Notes under the pieces: model-generated
Database searches by the model: none
The model's input: only the letters and a program-made list of their open reading frames with translations
Told to the model about the DNA's origin: nothing
In this document: piece by piece, positions 1-13,130 of the stretch
Position numbering within the stretch: the first letter of the stretch is position 1
How the letters are laid out: every line of letters begins with the position of its first letter
Position numbers and translations under genes: made by a program
NCBI GenBank assembly: GCA_904063045.1
Contig: CAJFCJ010000005.1
Span: 1,767,167-1,831,166, forward strand
Direction: 5' to 3'
Origin: Dimorphilus gyrociliatus
Taxonomy: Eukaryota; Annelida; Polychaeta; Dinophilidae
Length of the DNA stretch: 64,000 bases

Positions 1-1082
1 AGTAATGCGTCAATAATCTTAATTCAAGGTGCTTGATTATAAGTTGAAAGAGAATCTTTCTGCTCTAACTTATATTCATTGATTATAATTATAACTAACA
101 ACAAAATGTATCAAATGTCTTTTTGTACATGAACAGAAAAGAAATGAAATGAGAGAAGGAAAAGTATAAACTATAATAAAAAATGAAGTGTTTTCTTTTT
201 TTTTTATATTAAATTTGTTGTTTTTTTTTGTATGTTTTTAAAAAGATTGTTTGAATTTTTCATCAAAACGGCTGTGTTAAGTTTGTACATAGAATAAATG
301 AAGAAATGTTTTTTTTTCATGATTTATGTAAATCTCTCTCTCTCTCTCTCTCTATCCTTTATCTTTTTATTTAATTTTCTATGCTTCAAATATACAAATT
401 CATTATAAACGTGCCAAGATAATCTATAGCAGTTTTGCTACCTGTAAAACGTTAAACATTTTGAAGGATCATATGAAAAATTCGTCCTAAGTTCACCTCT
501 CTAATTGTAAGAGACGAATATTGATTTCCTATGAAGATGACGTTTGATGAACGCTTCTAAAAGTTAATTCGTACAGCTTTTGAGTATAGAATGTATTAAT
601 AGAAAGATTACACATAGAACGAGTAATAATATCCTCCATTTAGAAATATGTTACAAATAGTCACAAAAAACTTAGACTAAGTTATTTGTCAGCAGCAATC
701 AATGTTTTGTCCAGAAATAAGTTTGATGTTTTTAATATTCTTTAATATATTAACCTCTCTCTACGAGAATTTATTTTCCATACTCTTTAGTTCTCTTATA
801 TAAAAGTTCAATGAACAATAATTTTGAAATAAAAGAGGTATTTAACTGTCCTGTAAGATATAAATAAACAATGGAGAATTGTAAATAAATATGAAAGGTT
901 CTTTATATATATATATATATATATATAGCTGCTTTTTGTATACCAAATATACAGTAAATACAAATTAATAAATTTTGCTACTAGAGGGAGTTGGATACGT
1001 TTTTATAAAGAGGAAAAAGCTAAAAGTTTTGAATATTTTGTATATACAGTGCAAGTTTGTATAAAGAATAACTGAGGATACT
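1..1082. other. AT-rich non-coding stretch left of the ITIH-C gene
   Basis: No convincing coding exon is seen on either strand. It holds a (TC)n tract near 335-352, a (TA)n tract near 904-928 and T-rich runs. The last ~60 bases before the ATG at 1083 are probably the 5' leader of the next gene. AATAAA-like motifs (for example near 291) could be the polyadenylation region of a gene off the left edge, but this cannot be shown. Confidence 0.5.
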
Positions 1083-2317
1083 ATGGAAAAAACACTAATT
1101 ACATTAGCTGTTCTTCTATGTTATACATTGAGTATGAATCAAGTTCAAAATGAGTTCATTCTCTATGATAATATTTCTATATTTCTCTCTACAGACGTAC
1201 GCGTTCTAGCATTTAAAGGACTACTAGAAAATGATAATAACATCCTAAAAGAGGGTGAATCAAGAATTTTTTACTATATGAAATTTGATGGAAATGCAAA
1301 GTGCAGGTTTGCTTTGAGAGTTTTCGTTTATAGTATAGAAATATTAATTTTCTGTTTGTAATTTGCAAACAAAAAAATAGGTTAATCTACCCTTCGGAGG
1401 GCTCTACTATAAACTCTAACCAAGTATACTTAATTGGTAGGAGTAACGATGACTCTATAATTGATTCTAAATCACATTTTAAAATGAATGATAAAAGCTC
1501 AACTGCAACGTTTACTGTAAAGGTATTTGAAAGTGAAGAAGACGAACTTGAAAGGAAATTAATTATATCTATAATATGCAAAGATCTTGAATATTCTGTT
1601 GATACAATAGATAAACTTGAATTTATAATACCTGGATCTAATTCGTATTTTCATAATGGAGATCCGGATTTTATGCAAATCGTTTTCGACGAAAAATTTA
1701 AGCAATTTCGTCATATTTGTTATAATATTCCTGGAAAACTTGGCGATAAATTTCTGTTATATACAGACAAAGTTTCAAAGATTCTAATACACGGTATCTT
1801 CTTTGATGAATATCTAATGCATAAGATTGATATTATGTCAAAGTATGGTAATATATCAGCTCATTTAGGCGGTGTACACCTTTGGAAAGGTCTATTCGTA
1901 AATTGGAACGATGATAATCTCTCCCAAGTGATTAAAGAGAATCAACATTTCCTTATTCAAATGGAAGAGAATAAATTTCACATAAAGTTAATAGATGAGA
2001 GGAATATAACCTTTACGATTGAAAGATTGAAAAAGCCTCTTGGAAAGTTTTATTTAAATATTGTGATAAGAGGAATAGAAGAAGATTATAAAAAGTTCGG
2101 TGGTCTTATTAGTAAAATAGGAAGTAATAAATTTCAGTTTTATAGAGAAGTTAATGATATCTTAAGCAAAGATGAAGAGAAAATAGCAATAGGTGTTAAT
2201 GGAAGATTAGGTTATGCTATAATGCAGAAGAGAGATAATCAAAAATGTTGGCTAATAAACTGTAATCATGGTCTCTATCCGTCCAGTGTGACAAATTTTA
2301 CATTAAAAACACATTAA
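1083..2317 (+). CDS. Secreted protein with an inter-alpha-trypsin-inhibitor heavy chain C-terminal (ITIH-C) domain
   Basis: Two coding exons, 1083-1306 and 1381-2317, with a 74-bp GT-AG intron. Phase 2 joins cleanly to give 386 aa. The start is an ATG followed by a hydrophobic signal peptide (about residues 1-18). From about residue 135 the protein resembles the ITIH C-terminal domain: a GDPDFM motif (family GDPHF), then an ICYNIPGK stretch like the family C.N...PG, and near the end KFGGLISKIGSNKFQF, like the family GLLGQFY. In vertebrate ITIH proteins this domain follows VIT and vWA domains and carries the hyaluronan-linkage end. Here both upstream domains are missing and only about 130 unassigned residues precede it. 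The function of such a stand-alone domain is unknown; an extracellular or matrix role is inferred. Confidence 0.7.
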
Positions 2318-2613
2318 ATACCGATAAAGGTAAAGTTTTAAAGACCTCTTAGTGAATACTCTAGATTTGGGACATTCAACTTGTGTAATTGAATTGTGAC
2401 ACAAATATTTTATTCTCATTGTAAAAGCTATTTAGTACGTGAGTTGACTGACATATCAGTGAAATCTAGTTATTTAATCATTTATCTTAATTATGTTTGT
2501 ATTATAACATATTTTGTTTATATTCTCTTTTGGCAGTAAATGTAAAAATAAAAGAATTATCTAAATAAAAATAATCAAGTGATGATAAAATTCAAAATGT
2601 TCCTTTAAGCATT

Positions 2614-4572
2614 TTACGCCTTTTCAAAATTATCTTTTGAGTTATTATCCCTTTTATAATGTGAATTTTCTTTTCTTTTACCACGAAGGAATAGGAAACT
2701 TACTACAGTAATTAGGCCAATCCCGACAACAAGGCAAACAACAGCGATTACTGAACGTTAAGAAATCTATTATTTATATTAACATTCAATAGCTAATAGA
2801 TACAATTATTGAAAAGAGACCCAGGGATAGCGGATATACAATAAATAAAAGAATGTGATTAGGGAGAGAGATTAATAGAATTTCAAAGTTAGACAACAAA
2901 GAAATTAGAGAGGAAAAAGCATATTCCAAAATTTAATAGGAGAGAACCATAGCCTATAAAAAACAGTGTTGTATTAACAAATCAACAGAATGGTAATAAA
3001 ATAGAAAGTATTTTTCTTGTTTTCTTATAGTTTACTTACTAATAGTTGATGTTTTTTCTTTTGAATTCGACGCTCCGAGTTCTGGTATTGTTTCTATGAA
3101 ATATTTATTATATAATTTTTCTTTGATTAGTTAGAAAATGATCAGTTATTAATTACCTTGCGAATCATCAATCGCTATAATAGAGTTAATAATATGAAAA
3201 AAGTCAATTAGCGCAATATTCCAACTTTGTTAAGTAAGCTAACCTATGCGTCTTAGAGTGGGATATTCATCGGAAGCCTTTGCACAATCCCATCCATTTG
3301 GTGTATATATGATATAATTCATATTATCGAGCGAGCTACATTTAGCTTTTGTTGACCAACTTGAACTTATAGTTATTTTTTCTTCTCCGTCCATCCATCT
3401 AAGATTGGTATACGCCAACCAAGCATCATTTTTCACTTTATCTTTTAAGTCTCCTTTTTTCAAGGCATCTGTAAAGTATGCCAAAGTCCTGGATGTTTTA
3501 TTGCATTCTTTCATCGCTTCAAAGGCCGTTACATCTATAGATATAATTAAATTAATATATTTACTAGGAAATGTAATTAGAATTTCTCTATGAAAAAATA
3601 CTTTTTGCTTCAAAGTAGAAGTTATTTTCAGCATCTTTACACACGTAGGATTTTAGCTCATCGCAAGAACTGGATACTAATTCAAGAGATGAAGATTTAG
3701 CGTAAACGCAACTAAACGATTTTGGTTCATTCCATTTCCAAGTTGTTAAGGTTACTTCGGATATGAAAATGGCATTATTCCCTCCACAATTTGATCCATC
3801 GTGACACTTGGTCGTACACAGTTCCGAACGTGTCCATTCGCCAAGCTGATCTCCGCAAAAACAAATGTTATCCGACTGCATTTTGTTTCAAATGTAAACT
3901 TGATTTAGTGAATTTATTTTGATAGAAATATTATTATTAATATTATATTAATAAAAAATATTACCCCATCAAATTGAATTCCAGAATATTTAAATCCATT
4001 ACCATTATTATAGATACCGCAATAGTCCTGACAAAATGTTCTTGTTACATAGTTACTTTTTATAGGCATTTTTGTAGGTAGAATAGGTTTTATACTAGAA
4101 TCAGTGAAACATCCTAAGTCAGGATCTAAAACTGGTTCTCCAACCTTCCCATCACCTGTTCATCGTTCGGATTATTTCTCTTATAAGATAATTAATAATA
4201 GACTTATAGTATTTACCAATGATTGTTGAATAGTTTACAAAATTATTAACAGGTGAAAAGTTACACCATAGGTCAGTAGTAAAAGAATTAGCGTTAGAAT
4301 GGCACGGATCAACAAACTCTCCTTCCGTATTATTATGACGCTTGCTGTATATTGTAGAATTTGATAGAAAATAGCAATAATGGCCAATAATTTTTCCTTC
4401 ATTTAAACTAAGGCAGTTTTTACTGCTGATCTCTTTATTAATAAAAAAAAATAAACCATTAGTTCAAAACGGAAGGTCAATAAAAAAACAATTCTCTCTG
4501 TTACCTACCTAAAGATGAGTTAAGGTGAAGGAGAAAGTTAAGTAAAAGGTACAGTATTTTTCCCATATACAT
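2614..4572 (-). CDS. Single-pass membrane protein with WSC and C-type-lectin-like domains
   Basis: Exons were assembled by hand on the minus strand from ATG 4572 (signal peptide MYMGKILYLLL...) to the stop at 2614. The domain order is: signal peptide; a Cys-containing segment (about 4200-4440); a WSC domain split across two exons (about 3964-4157 and 3600-3881) with LGCFTDS, FKYSGIQ, ICFCG and a C-x-GGN tail; a half C-type-lectin signature (WKWNEP...SYVC); a second lectin-like unit (FEAMKECNKTSRTLA, WLAYTNLRW); a short Ser/Thr linker; one TM helix (2614-2750 exon, IAVVCLVVGIGLITVVSFLF); and a basic cytosolic tail. An 18-nt exon sits near 3160. WSC and CTLD modules bind carbohydrate in known families, so a glycan-binding surface receptor is inferred. 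The acceptor of exon 2 and the exact lectin boundaries are uncertain. Confidence 0.7.
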
Positions 4573-5846
4573 ATCTTCGTTTTAGAATTGTTTAGAGCAA
4601 TAAATCTAAAGTTAAAAACCTTCCGGATTCTTTGTTAGTGAACATTTTCAATAGTGATTCATTTAGAACCTAAAGCTCTAGCAGAATACTAGAATATGCA
4701 ATTTATCGACATACTCTTTAAAATATAAAAAAAATCGATTTTGTGTTTTTGCCACATCTATTTCTTATGCTTATGTAATCGAATTAGAATAATTCTATTT
4801 ATTAATGACGGCTTATTCTATTAATTTGCATAAATATTATTATTAATTATTATTTTTATTGTTGTTTTTACAAGGAATTTAACGGGGGGTAAAAAATCGG
4901 AATAAAATATCGTATCGCTTGCGAAACGATGAATAATCGTTCTATGAAGGGGTTGAATACCTGAAACATTTATTGATTGCTTTGAAAGATATATTCCTAT
5001 ATTTATATATAGTATTACTTTTCTAAACGTATAAGAATATATTATTAAACTAAGTATAGTCCTATATTATATTTTTCATCTATATATAGTAAAAGTTTAT
5101 GTTTAAAGATATATACTGTATACGTGTTTTGGAACAAATTTTTCTAAAGAACATTAGAATATTCCGAAATTTTTCTTCTTTTTTTCGAGCAATACAATAT
5201 CTAAACTAGGGCAAAAATTTTATTAAACAAGAACGACTTCATAAAATGATATCATATTTTTTTTGTTTCTTTTTTTTTGGAAGATGGAATCATACCATTA
5301 TCGATTTTTTTTTCTTTATCAAAAACAAAACGAAATGTGATGAAAACTTAAAGACAAGTTTTAAAAAGAAAAAAAAACAGTAATATTTTATTTCTGTTTT
5401 ACATAAAGTTTCTTTTTGGAACATGAATTATTTTTGGTTTTTTGTTTTTTTTTTTGTTTTTTTTTGTTTTTTACAGTTTCAAAAAATATAAAGCCAAATA
5501 AAAGTGCTGAATTTCACAAATAATTTCCAGATTTTTACATATAAGATATGCAAATTTTCTTTTTCTTTTATTTTAAAAAATTATTGCAGCAGGTTATAAT
5601 TCCTTTAAGAATTCAAGAGTAGTTGATTTTTCAAAATTGTTTTCCTTTATGGATGGATATTAAAATATTTGAGCTTGCCTTTGGGAATAAATTTGAATAC
5701 TATGCAGTATACAATGTACTTATACACACATACAACGAATCAGTATATGTATATATGTGTTTGTGTTTAAGAATACAAGTTCAAAAAATTACTGATATTC
5801 GTATAAAAAAAGTGTCATATGAAAAAATGGCAGCGTCTCAATCAAA
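4573..5846. other. Non-coding spacer, T/A-homopolymer rich
   Basis: This lies between the 5' end of the WSC/lectin gene and the 3' end of NEDD1. It is dominated by poly-T and poly-A runs (5250-5480) and TA-rich patches, including one TATACTGTATA palindrome near 5112. The part next to 5846 is probably NEDD1 3' UTR. No coding exon is supported. Confidence 0.5.
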
Positions 5847-8220
5847 TTAATACCGTCTGTTTAATCTGTTTACTTCGGATCTTAATTTTTCGTTCTCTCT
5901 CATTAAGTCGTCATTTAGAGAACCCTGGTGAATTGCATCAATAATTTCATCTCGATAGGATGCCATTGTGCTTATTAAATTTAATCTTGTTGCCACAATG
6001 TCACTATGTAGTCTTTCATAAACGTCATCTAGTTCCTCCCTGACAATTTGACGGATTAGTTCAGTTTGAATTTGTGAAGTTATCGTGTTAGAATCTCCAG
6101 CTGCTCCTCTCTTAGTATCATCACTAAGTTCAGCGCGTTGGGGTTGACTCGATGGCTAATTAAAAGTAACAATTATAAAAAATATTTTAAAATTCTCAAT
6201 TAAATAATATATACCAAACTATGAAGGAAAAACGAAGACGAATCGTGCTTCTTTTCCTCGTCTATATCATTGGTTCCATTGCTTGTAAACTTTGATGTGT
6301 CTTTATTTATTGAATGATTGTTTGTGACTGGAGTTTTCTGAGTAGGCCTTGTCAAATGATTTTTCGGAGAGTCAGACATTTCAGTACGAAAATTTAAATT
6401 AGGGGAAAAGGTCCTGTCCTTCACTAAATTAGGTGAGAAACCATCTTGATTTTGAGTTCGCTTTCCATTTTCAGGAGACAATGGAGAAAATATTTCATAA
6501 CTAGAATTTCTAGAAGCAGAGGCAACAGAGGGCGTTTTAAACTCAACTGAATGATTTGAATGATTTGGGGAAGAGATATTACTTTGACGTTTTTTCTGAA
6601 AAATAGATTATATTTTGAAATGGATGCCGAGTAAACTACCCGTTTAACAAACTACAGTTAACTAGGCCCTGTTTCGACATCTAGTAATTGAATTACATGA
6701 TATATGCGCATTTAATATATCCTGCTAGTAATGTAACTAGCCGGATTATCCAGATAAAAGACTCCGAATGCGCTATTTTTTTTATCTAGACTCTAAACTT
6801 CTTTACAAAATTTATTTACCTTATTGAATAATTCAGCAAGTTGAAATTTTAGCACCTTTACACTGCTGGTATGAGCGCAATGCATTGTATGAACAGGCTT
6901 ATTCAGTTGCCTTAGATCGTAAACGTGGATCGTTCCCCTTGTTGTGCCTATTAATCAAATATGATTAGATGATATTATCTAATAAATTGAATAATCATTC
7001 TGACCTCCGACAATAGTGTATCCATCAGAATGCAAATCTACTGCAGTTGCTGGAGAATCCAAAAAAATCTTATTTATATTCTGATGAGTTAAGCAATCAT
7101 AAAACATAATTTTTCTATCTAAGCCAGAACTCATCATCAGTCGTTCGTTTATGGGAGAATGTGTAATACATGTTACAGGAGAATGATGAATAGACTTAAA
7201 AGCATGCATTTGCTGCTTAGTACTGGCGTTCCAAAGAAAAACGTCACCACTACTACAAGCAGTTGCTAGTAAATGTTTAGTCTGCAGACTATATTTGACA
7301 TATTGTACAGCGCTCGTATGTTTTAAAGGGGAAGAACGTTCTGCTGTTACAGTATTTATGAGATATACGTCGTTATTAGCTGCTGCAGCGAAATTTCTAT
7401 CGGAATGATGCAGGGATACCGTTGACAATCCACTTGTAGAAAGATCATATGTCTTTTGAATCTTTTTATTTTTCAAGTCATAATTTATAACAACACCATC
7501 TTCTCTTCCTCCAAGTACATATCTGGAAAAAGTAATATATTCAGTTTAACAAGATTTACAATTTTTTCTTATTTAACTTTTACAATCCAGAGATGGCGCT
7601 CTAAAACATTTTCTTTTAAATAAACGATTATAGTCATATATCAATTATAGCCCTAAAGCCAGTTTACACACGAAACAGGCTTAGTTCAAAGGATTAGCGA
7701 GGTCTTTTATTGATAGAACAATTTATAAAAAATAACGAACGCTCTTATCCACAATGATCCGTCCAAATAACAGAGTAAAAATAAAAATATCTTAGATACC
7801 TAGGATAGCTATAAGGTTTTTTGGCTTTAATATTTTAACCTTTCTACTATTGACCAATATAATGATAATTGACGAGGGCACTCGCTTAAGGGACTTTGCA
7901 TAAAAAGAAAACAAGTGTTTTATATAAAGAGTATAGTGAATGAATATGTTCTACCTTCCATCAGACGAAGCTGCCACTGTGGAACAACCTCGTCCTATTT
8001 CTTCCTGAGCTTCGATTCTTCGAAAATCGGAGCTGAGCTTTGTTATATAGCATGGTCCTGCGCCCTTTTCAACGCATGTAACTACAAGTCGACCATCCAA
8101 ACTCCAAGAGCAGTCTGCAATAGGCTTGTCTGAAGGGCGCCATTCTGTAACCTCGTTGAATGCTGGACTATTAGTCCATAGTTTCAAACTGGAGCCGGCA
8201 CTTAGCAAGCTGGAATTCAT
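5847..8220 (-). CDS. NEDD1: NEDD1, WD40 gamma-tubulin ring complex adaptor
   Basis: Five exons, 8220-7955, 7522-7005, 6947-6820, 6595-6215 and 6155-5847, join in frame to 533 aa. The N-terminal ~310 residues form WD40 repeats. They carry NEDD1-specific stretches such as VKYSLQTKHLLATACSSGDV, LDRKIMFYDCLTH and the GTIHVYDLRQLNKPV blade. The middle (exon 4) is Ser/Asn-rich and low in complexity. The C-terminal 102 residues (exon 5) form a coiled coil ending in ENEKLRSEVNRLNRRY, which corresponds to the gamma-tubulin-binding tail of vertebrate NEDD1. The family recruits the gamma-tubulin ring complex to centrosomes and spindles. It is shorter than human NEDD1 (660 aa), mostly in the linker. A splice acceptor (gttacag) directly before the ATG implies a 5' UTR intron; a possible non-coding exon with a perfect donor lies near 9022-9105. 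Confidence 0.9.
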
Positions 8221-9940
8221 GGCTGTAACAAACAGGAAAAGTGTTCGTAATTAATGATAAGAAAATATATTTAATTACTTAAATATCCCATTTAAAAACT
8301 ACATAATACACTTATTACTTAATACTGATAATGACCCTGGAATAAATCGAGGCAACTCAAAATAGATAGATCAAATTATATGTTATAGATTATTATTTTA
8401 AAAAAAAGTTCACTGTTTGGTTGGCTTTAGAGAGATTATATCTAAAATTTGTTCGTATGTACAACTATTTAGATACTAGTCTGTTTGAAACATATACATT
8501 CTGTTCAAATACTTTTGTAAAATTTGTAAATATAAACACATTTATTCTATTTTAGTTGATTGCAAAAAAAAAGAAATTTGTATGGTTGTTTTTATGATAA
8601 CATAAACCCTCGAAATTTTAGTCATTTTATTATTAATTAATAAAGATACTTTTGTTCATTCTTAAAAGTACAAAAATAAATATTTCTTTGGGAAATCGTA
8701 ACCCTTTTTCCTTAGTATTATTTAGGTCTATAGTCCAAAAGTAGTTTTGCAGAGATTCTGGACATTTTGGATTAAGCCAGTCAGTTGTACAGCAATGCTG
8801 ATTGGCGATTGGTTTTAGTGAGTGATAAAGGAGAAATTAGAAATTTTTAGTAGGCTTAGACCATATTAACACTCATTAGTTTTAAAAGCTGTAAAATTTT
8901 AATGATTTAGGGAAGCATGATTTAATTTTCTTTTTTTTAAAAGAACGAACAAGTAACTGATAATTCATTAGATCAATTAAGAAACGTTTAAAAGATTTTA
9001 TTATATGTAAAAATTTTACTTACGGGTGATACTTTTTGATCTTTGAACCTTTTCTTAATTCTACGTAAAACTGTAGTTTGGGTAAGAACGTGTTGAGAAT
9101 TTACCTGGAAATACGGAAATGTTATCATTCTAAAAAACCAATGAATAGCTGATTTTTGTAAACTTTTCAAAAGTACTACCTTTGAATGTTGTGATTTACC
9201 TCAAATTCGGTAATTAAAATTATAAATTTAAACCATGTCGTTGGGGAGAAGGCACATCTGAGAAGAGTCCTTTCAGCAATGACTCCGGTTGGTAGAGATT
9301 AAATATAAGCTGATCCGAAATGAATTTATAATAATGTGGACTAAGTCGTTGTTTATTAGTCTATTTATGGCCTTAAAAATTCAGAGTAACTCAGTTTGCC
9401 TTTTTTTACCCCACTGTTGTGGTATAACGGAATAGACTGGTGCCTTGTTCAAAATGCTTGTAACTGAATGTTTAGAACCAGTTTTAGAGTAAAAAAAAAT
9501 TCTTAAATAGAAAAAGGCATTAGAATAAGTTTTTTAATAAAATAATTGAATATTTTTCAATCCAGAATTTGCAAATCAGTCATTGATTAAGTGCTATCAA
9601 AAGCTTATAACCAAATTTTTATTCCTGAAAAAAGACGAAACATTACTTGGCCGAAACACTACGTTCTTGTTTCGAATGCAAAAGTGTGTAACAACTAAAG
9701 CTCTTTTTCTCTTTAAATCGAAAAGATCTTTTTAAAATATAATATTTCAATGATAAAATATCATTTTGGGTCAATTTAATATTTGTTAAATACTAGAAAG
9801 TCTTAATTTATTTAAAGCTATCAGGTTATATAAAATTTTACCAGTTATCACTATGCGCCATAAAATAAAAATTACAACCTGGTACATTGTTTTCAATATA
9901 TAAATACTAGACTGGTAATAACTTGTACTTTGACCTTGAT
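8221..9940. other. Intergenic stretch with NEDD1 5' UTR and a GC-richer island
   Basis: No conserved coding exon is seen. On the minus strand a segment near 9022-9105 is flanked by an acceptor (ttccag) and a consensus donor (gtaagt), and is best read as a 5' UTR exon of NEDD1. A GC-richer island near 9236-9330 contrasts with its AT-rich surroundings. It may be a first exon, promoter or RNA gene, but I do not recognise it. Confidence 0.4.
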
Positions 9941-11370
9941 ATGAGGCATCTGTTGCGACTATACTCATTTCACTTACCTTTGAAACGGCAACTAAGAAGT
10001 TTATCATACATGGCTAATAGAAATGACACTACATTGTTTGGGGTTCCCAATAAGGGTCCAATTAAGCTAACAACCGGTGCTCCTGGAATAGATTTTCTAC
10101 ACGATGTCAGTAGAATAATTTCAGAAGCAACACAAACTCTTTTGACAGGTGAATATGGTCTTGGAGGAGATAGCAGCGCTTTACAGTATGGTCCTAGGCT
10201 GGGAGCACCTTTATTTCATGAAACTTTGGCTAAATTTTTGACAGAGTATTATGGAGACGAAGTAGACAATAAATGTATTGTTCCAACAGCTGGTGCAACT
10301 CATGGTCTACATTTGGTTGCTTCGTTATTCTTTAGGCAAAATGACGTAATATTCGTAGAGGATCCAACATACTTCATTGCTCTCAATATATTAAGAGATG
10401 ACTTTGGAATGAAAATTGTTCCAGTAGCTTGCGATGAAGGTGGTATGATTATTAGCGACTTGAAACAGAAAATAAAAGAACACGTAAAGAAAACCACGGT
10501 AACTGACACAAAGCCCTTCAGAGCAATGGCTTATGTGATTCCCACTTTCCATAATCCTACTAGCAGAATCATGCCGAAAGAAAGGTAAGACAAAGGGTCT
10601 ATTAAAACAAAACAAAAGTATAGATAAAATTTGATCAGCTATTATCATTTGTGCAGCAATCATACAATTTTGCAACAGATTTAATACATCAAACATTATT
10701 TCACAGATGTGAAGCTATGGTTGAATTAGCTAGACAGGAAAAGCTGCTGTTATTCGCAGATGATGTCTATAATTTGCTTCATTATGATCCAGCAATAATA
10801 AAACCCCCTTCTCGATTATATATCTATGATAATCAACAAGGGAATGTAATTTCTAATGGAACATTCAGTAAGCTTCTTTCACCAGGTATTAGAACTGGCT
10901 GGATTGAAGCAGCGCCTAAGCTTGTTCAGTTATTCCACGATAGTGGAGTTATTTGGTCAGCTGGAGCTTCCAATCATTATTCGTCATGTTTAGTGGCTAC
11001 TGCGATTAATATGGGACTTGTGCAGAAGCACATCGCAAACTTGAAAACTCAATATACTGAAAGTCTGAACAAAATGTGCGATATAATCAATAAAGAAGCA
11101 CCTTTTGCTCAAGTGGAAAGACCTCGAGGAGGCTATTTCCTTTGGGTAAAATTACCAAAGGAAATGGACGGAAAAGAAGTTGCCAAGGAGTGCATGGAAA
11201 AACATAACATTGTTGTGTTACCTGGAGGCATGTGCTCCCCGATTGGTGATTGTAAGAATTACATCAGAATTTCGTTCAGCCACTATAAACCAGATGTATT
11301 GTCTGAAGCGACAAAAATCGTTTGTGTTGCGCTGAATGAAGTTGCGAAACGATGCAAAGCATCTTACTAG
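9941..11370 (+). CDS. PLP-dependent aminotransferase (fold type I, 2-aminoadipate aminotransferase-like)
   Basis: Exons 9941-10584 and 10707-11370 are joined in phase 2 (AG|A). The first in-frame ATG is 9941; a second at 10010 would remove the N-terminus. The N-terminal ~25 residues (MRHLLRLYSFHLPLKRQLR) are basic and lack acidic residues, which suggests a mitochondrial presequence. Aminotransferase class I/II landmarks are present: YGPRLGAP and VPTAGATHGLHL, EDPTYF, the PTFHNPTSR motif (family PxxxNPxG), LLFADDVY and the Schiff-base lysine in SNGTFSKLLSPGIRTGW. Arg in YIRISFSHY is the likely carboxylate-binding residue. The family is related to LysN/GntR-associated aminotransferases and yeast YER152C. 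The substrate in animals is not established, so only transamination is inferred. Confidence 0.85.
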
Positions 11371-12367
11371 AAGAACTTACTGAGTACTCGGATATTTTGG
11401 TGAAATGAAATTTTCTTAGAAGTTTTCTATTAATAACTATAAAAATCAAATTAATACAACTTTTCATATCTCAAATTAAATTAGTTTTGCTTCGTCGAAA
11501 CTGTCCAGTGAATATTATTTTATAATAAACGCAAAGAATTATATTAATGATTGAATATACTTGATGCTCAGAGACTTTCACAATAAATAATTGATAACAT
11601 TGATTATCAGATAATAACGAAATATAAACAATAATGAAATATAAATATGTAAATTGAGCTGAATAGTATTTTATTTCTCTTTGTTCTTCCGATAATTATC
11701 ATTCTTAGCAAATCAGCAAAAATTTGAATAATGCTTTACAATAAGCATTTTAATGGAAAGAAATGTTTATACGAATAACGAGAGATTCCTTAAAGAGGAT
11801 ATACTTTTTATAGCTTTATAATAAAAAGCTTATATATTACAGAAAAGGATAATCTTTATTTTCTCTTTTCGATAAGTAATTAAGGGGCAGGCGCCTTTTT
11901 CTTATCAGCGGGAATTTTTACTGAATTATTTCTATCAATTGTAGTGCTTCAATATAAATATGTATAACAGAATGTTAAAAGCATCCAAACTGGTCATAAA
12001 AAGCACTATAGATAGAATTTAGTTGTCTTATTACTGTAAAAAAAAATATAGAAAACGGCATAAATAGTATCTAACTGACTTGAAATAAATCTATAGACAT
12101 TTTGCTTATAAACTAATAGCTATAGCTTTGTTTTTTAGGGGATACTAACATAAATATTCTGTTAGTAGTAATAATACTCTTCGTACAAAATACCATCTAA
12201 TGTTTTTCTGTATAATAATTCTCTTCGAATTTGAATTAAGGGCTTCATAAAGTGCACTTAGTTTGCTACAAACCCAACTTCCCGGAAAAAATTCATTTCA
12301 GTAGCTTCAGTTGATCGATATGTATTGTATAAAGCGTATTGGAACTTTTGGAAAGCCGTATTACAGT

Positions 12368-12401
<34 letters not shown>

Positions 12402-13130
12402 CAATGATAAATTGTAGCCGTTTGTTTGAAGGTTTTCTGGCTGAAGAAGCAGAGTGAAATAAGATATAAGATAGATTTTTTTAAAAGTTATTATTATACT
12501 GATACAATTTTAAAACGTTTCTTCCTCTCAGTTATCTCTTGGGACATGCAATCATGACGGATTTATATAAGAAATCGCAGAAAACACTTTCAAAAGCTGA
12601 TGAAATGCTAATTCATCTTATCAATCATTTCTTTTTCTAACAGATAGAAGGACTATAAATGAATGCTTTTACTCTTTTTTTTATCCTTTATTCTCTGTTT
12701 TTTCCCATTAATTCTAATAGAATCCTTTTCGTTTATTGTCATTGTTATAGTAGTTTATCGATCAAATATCGAAGAGTAACGATACATATTAAACTATCAG
12801 CCTAATTTTTTCACGCTTTGAAGGACATTTTGAAGGGCATTATAAAGAGAAACGCTACCAATCAGCAAGTTTGTTTGCTTTCGACTCCGGCGTCTTTTTT
12901 TTAGGGGGGAAGAGGAAAGGGCCCAATTAAAAATAACAAATGTCAAGGAAATACTAAAAGTGGCTTAAAGATATTAATGATTAAATATTAACAGTTTTAC
13001 ATTGTTTCATTCCACTTATTAGGGTACAATGTTCACTAACATTCGATTTTCATATAAAGACTATTTTTGAAACAGCTATTAGCAGACAACCACTTCCGTT
13101 TCTTGATGCGCAATACGTGTTTCGCGCAGA
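11371..13130. other. Intergenic spacer
   Basis: No coding exon is supported on either strand. It contains the aminotransferase 3' UTR region, a (TA)n microsatellite at about 12368-12400 and T-rich tracts. The right end leads into the KIAA0513-homologue promoter. Confidence 0.5.
12365..12400. repeat. (TA)n microsatellite
   Basis: Uninterrupted TA dinucleotide run of about 30 bp in intergenic DNA. Confidence 0.9.

Noticed and set aside
1387-1581. Minus-strand ORF over the ITIH-C gene
   Set aside because: Shadow of the plus-strand exon; Ser-rich from complement of Glu codons.
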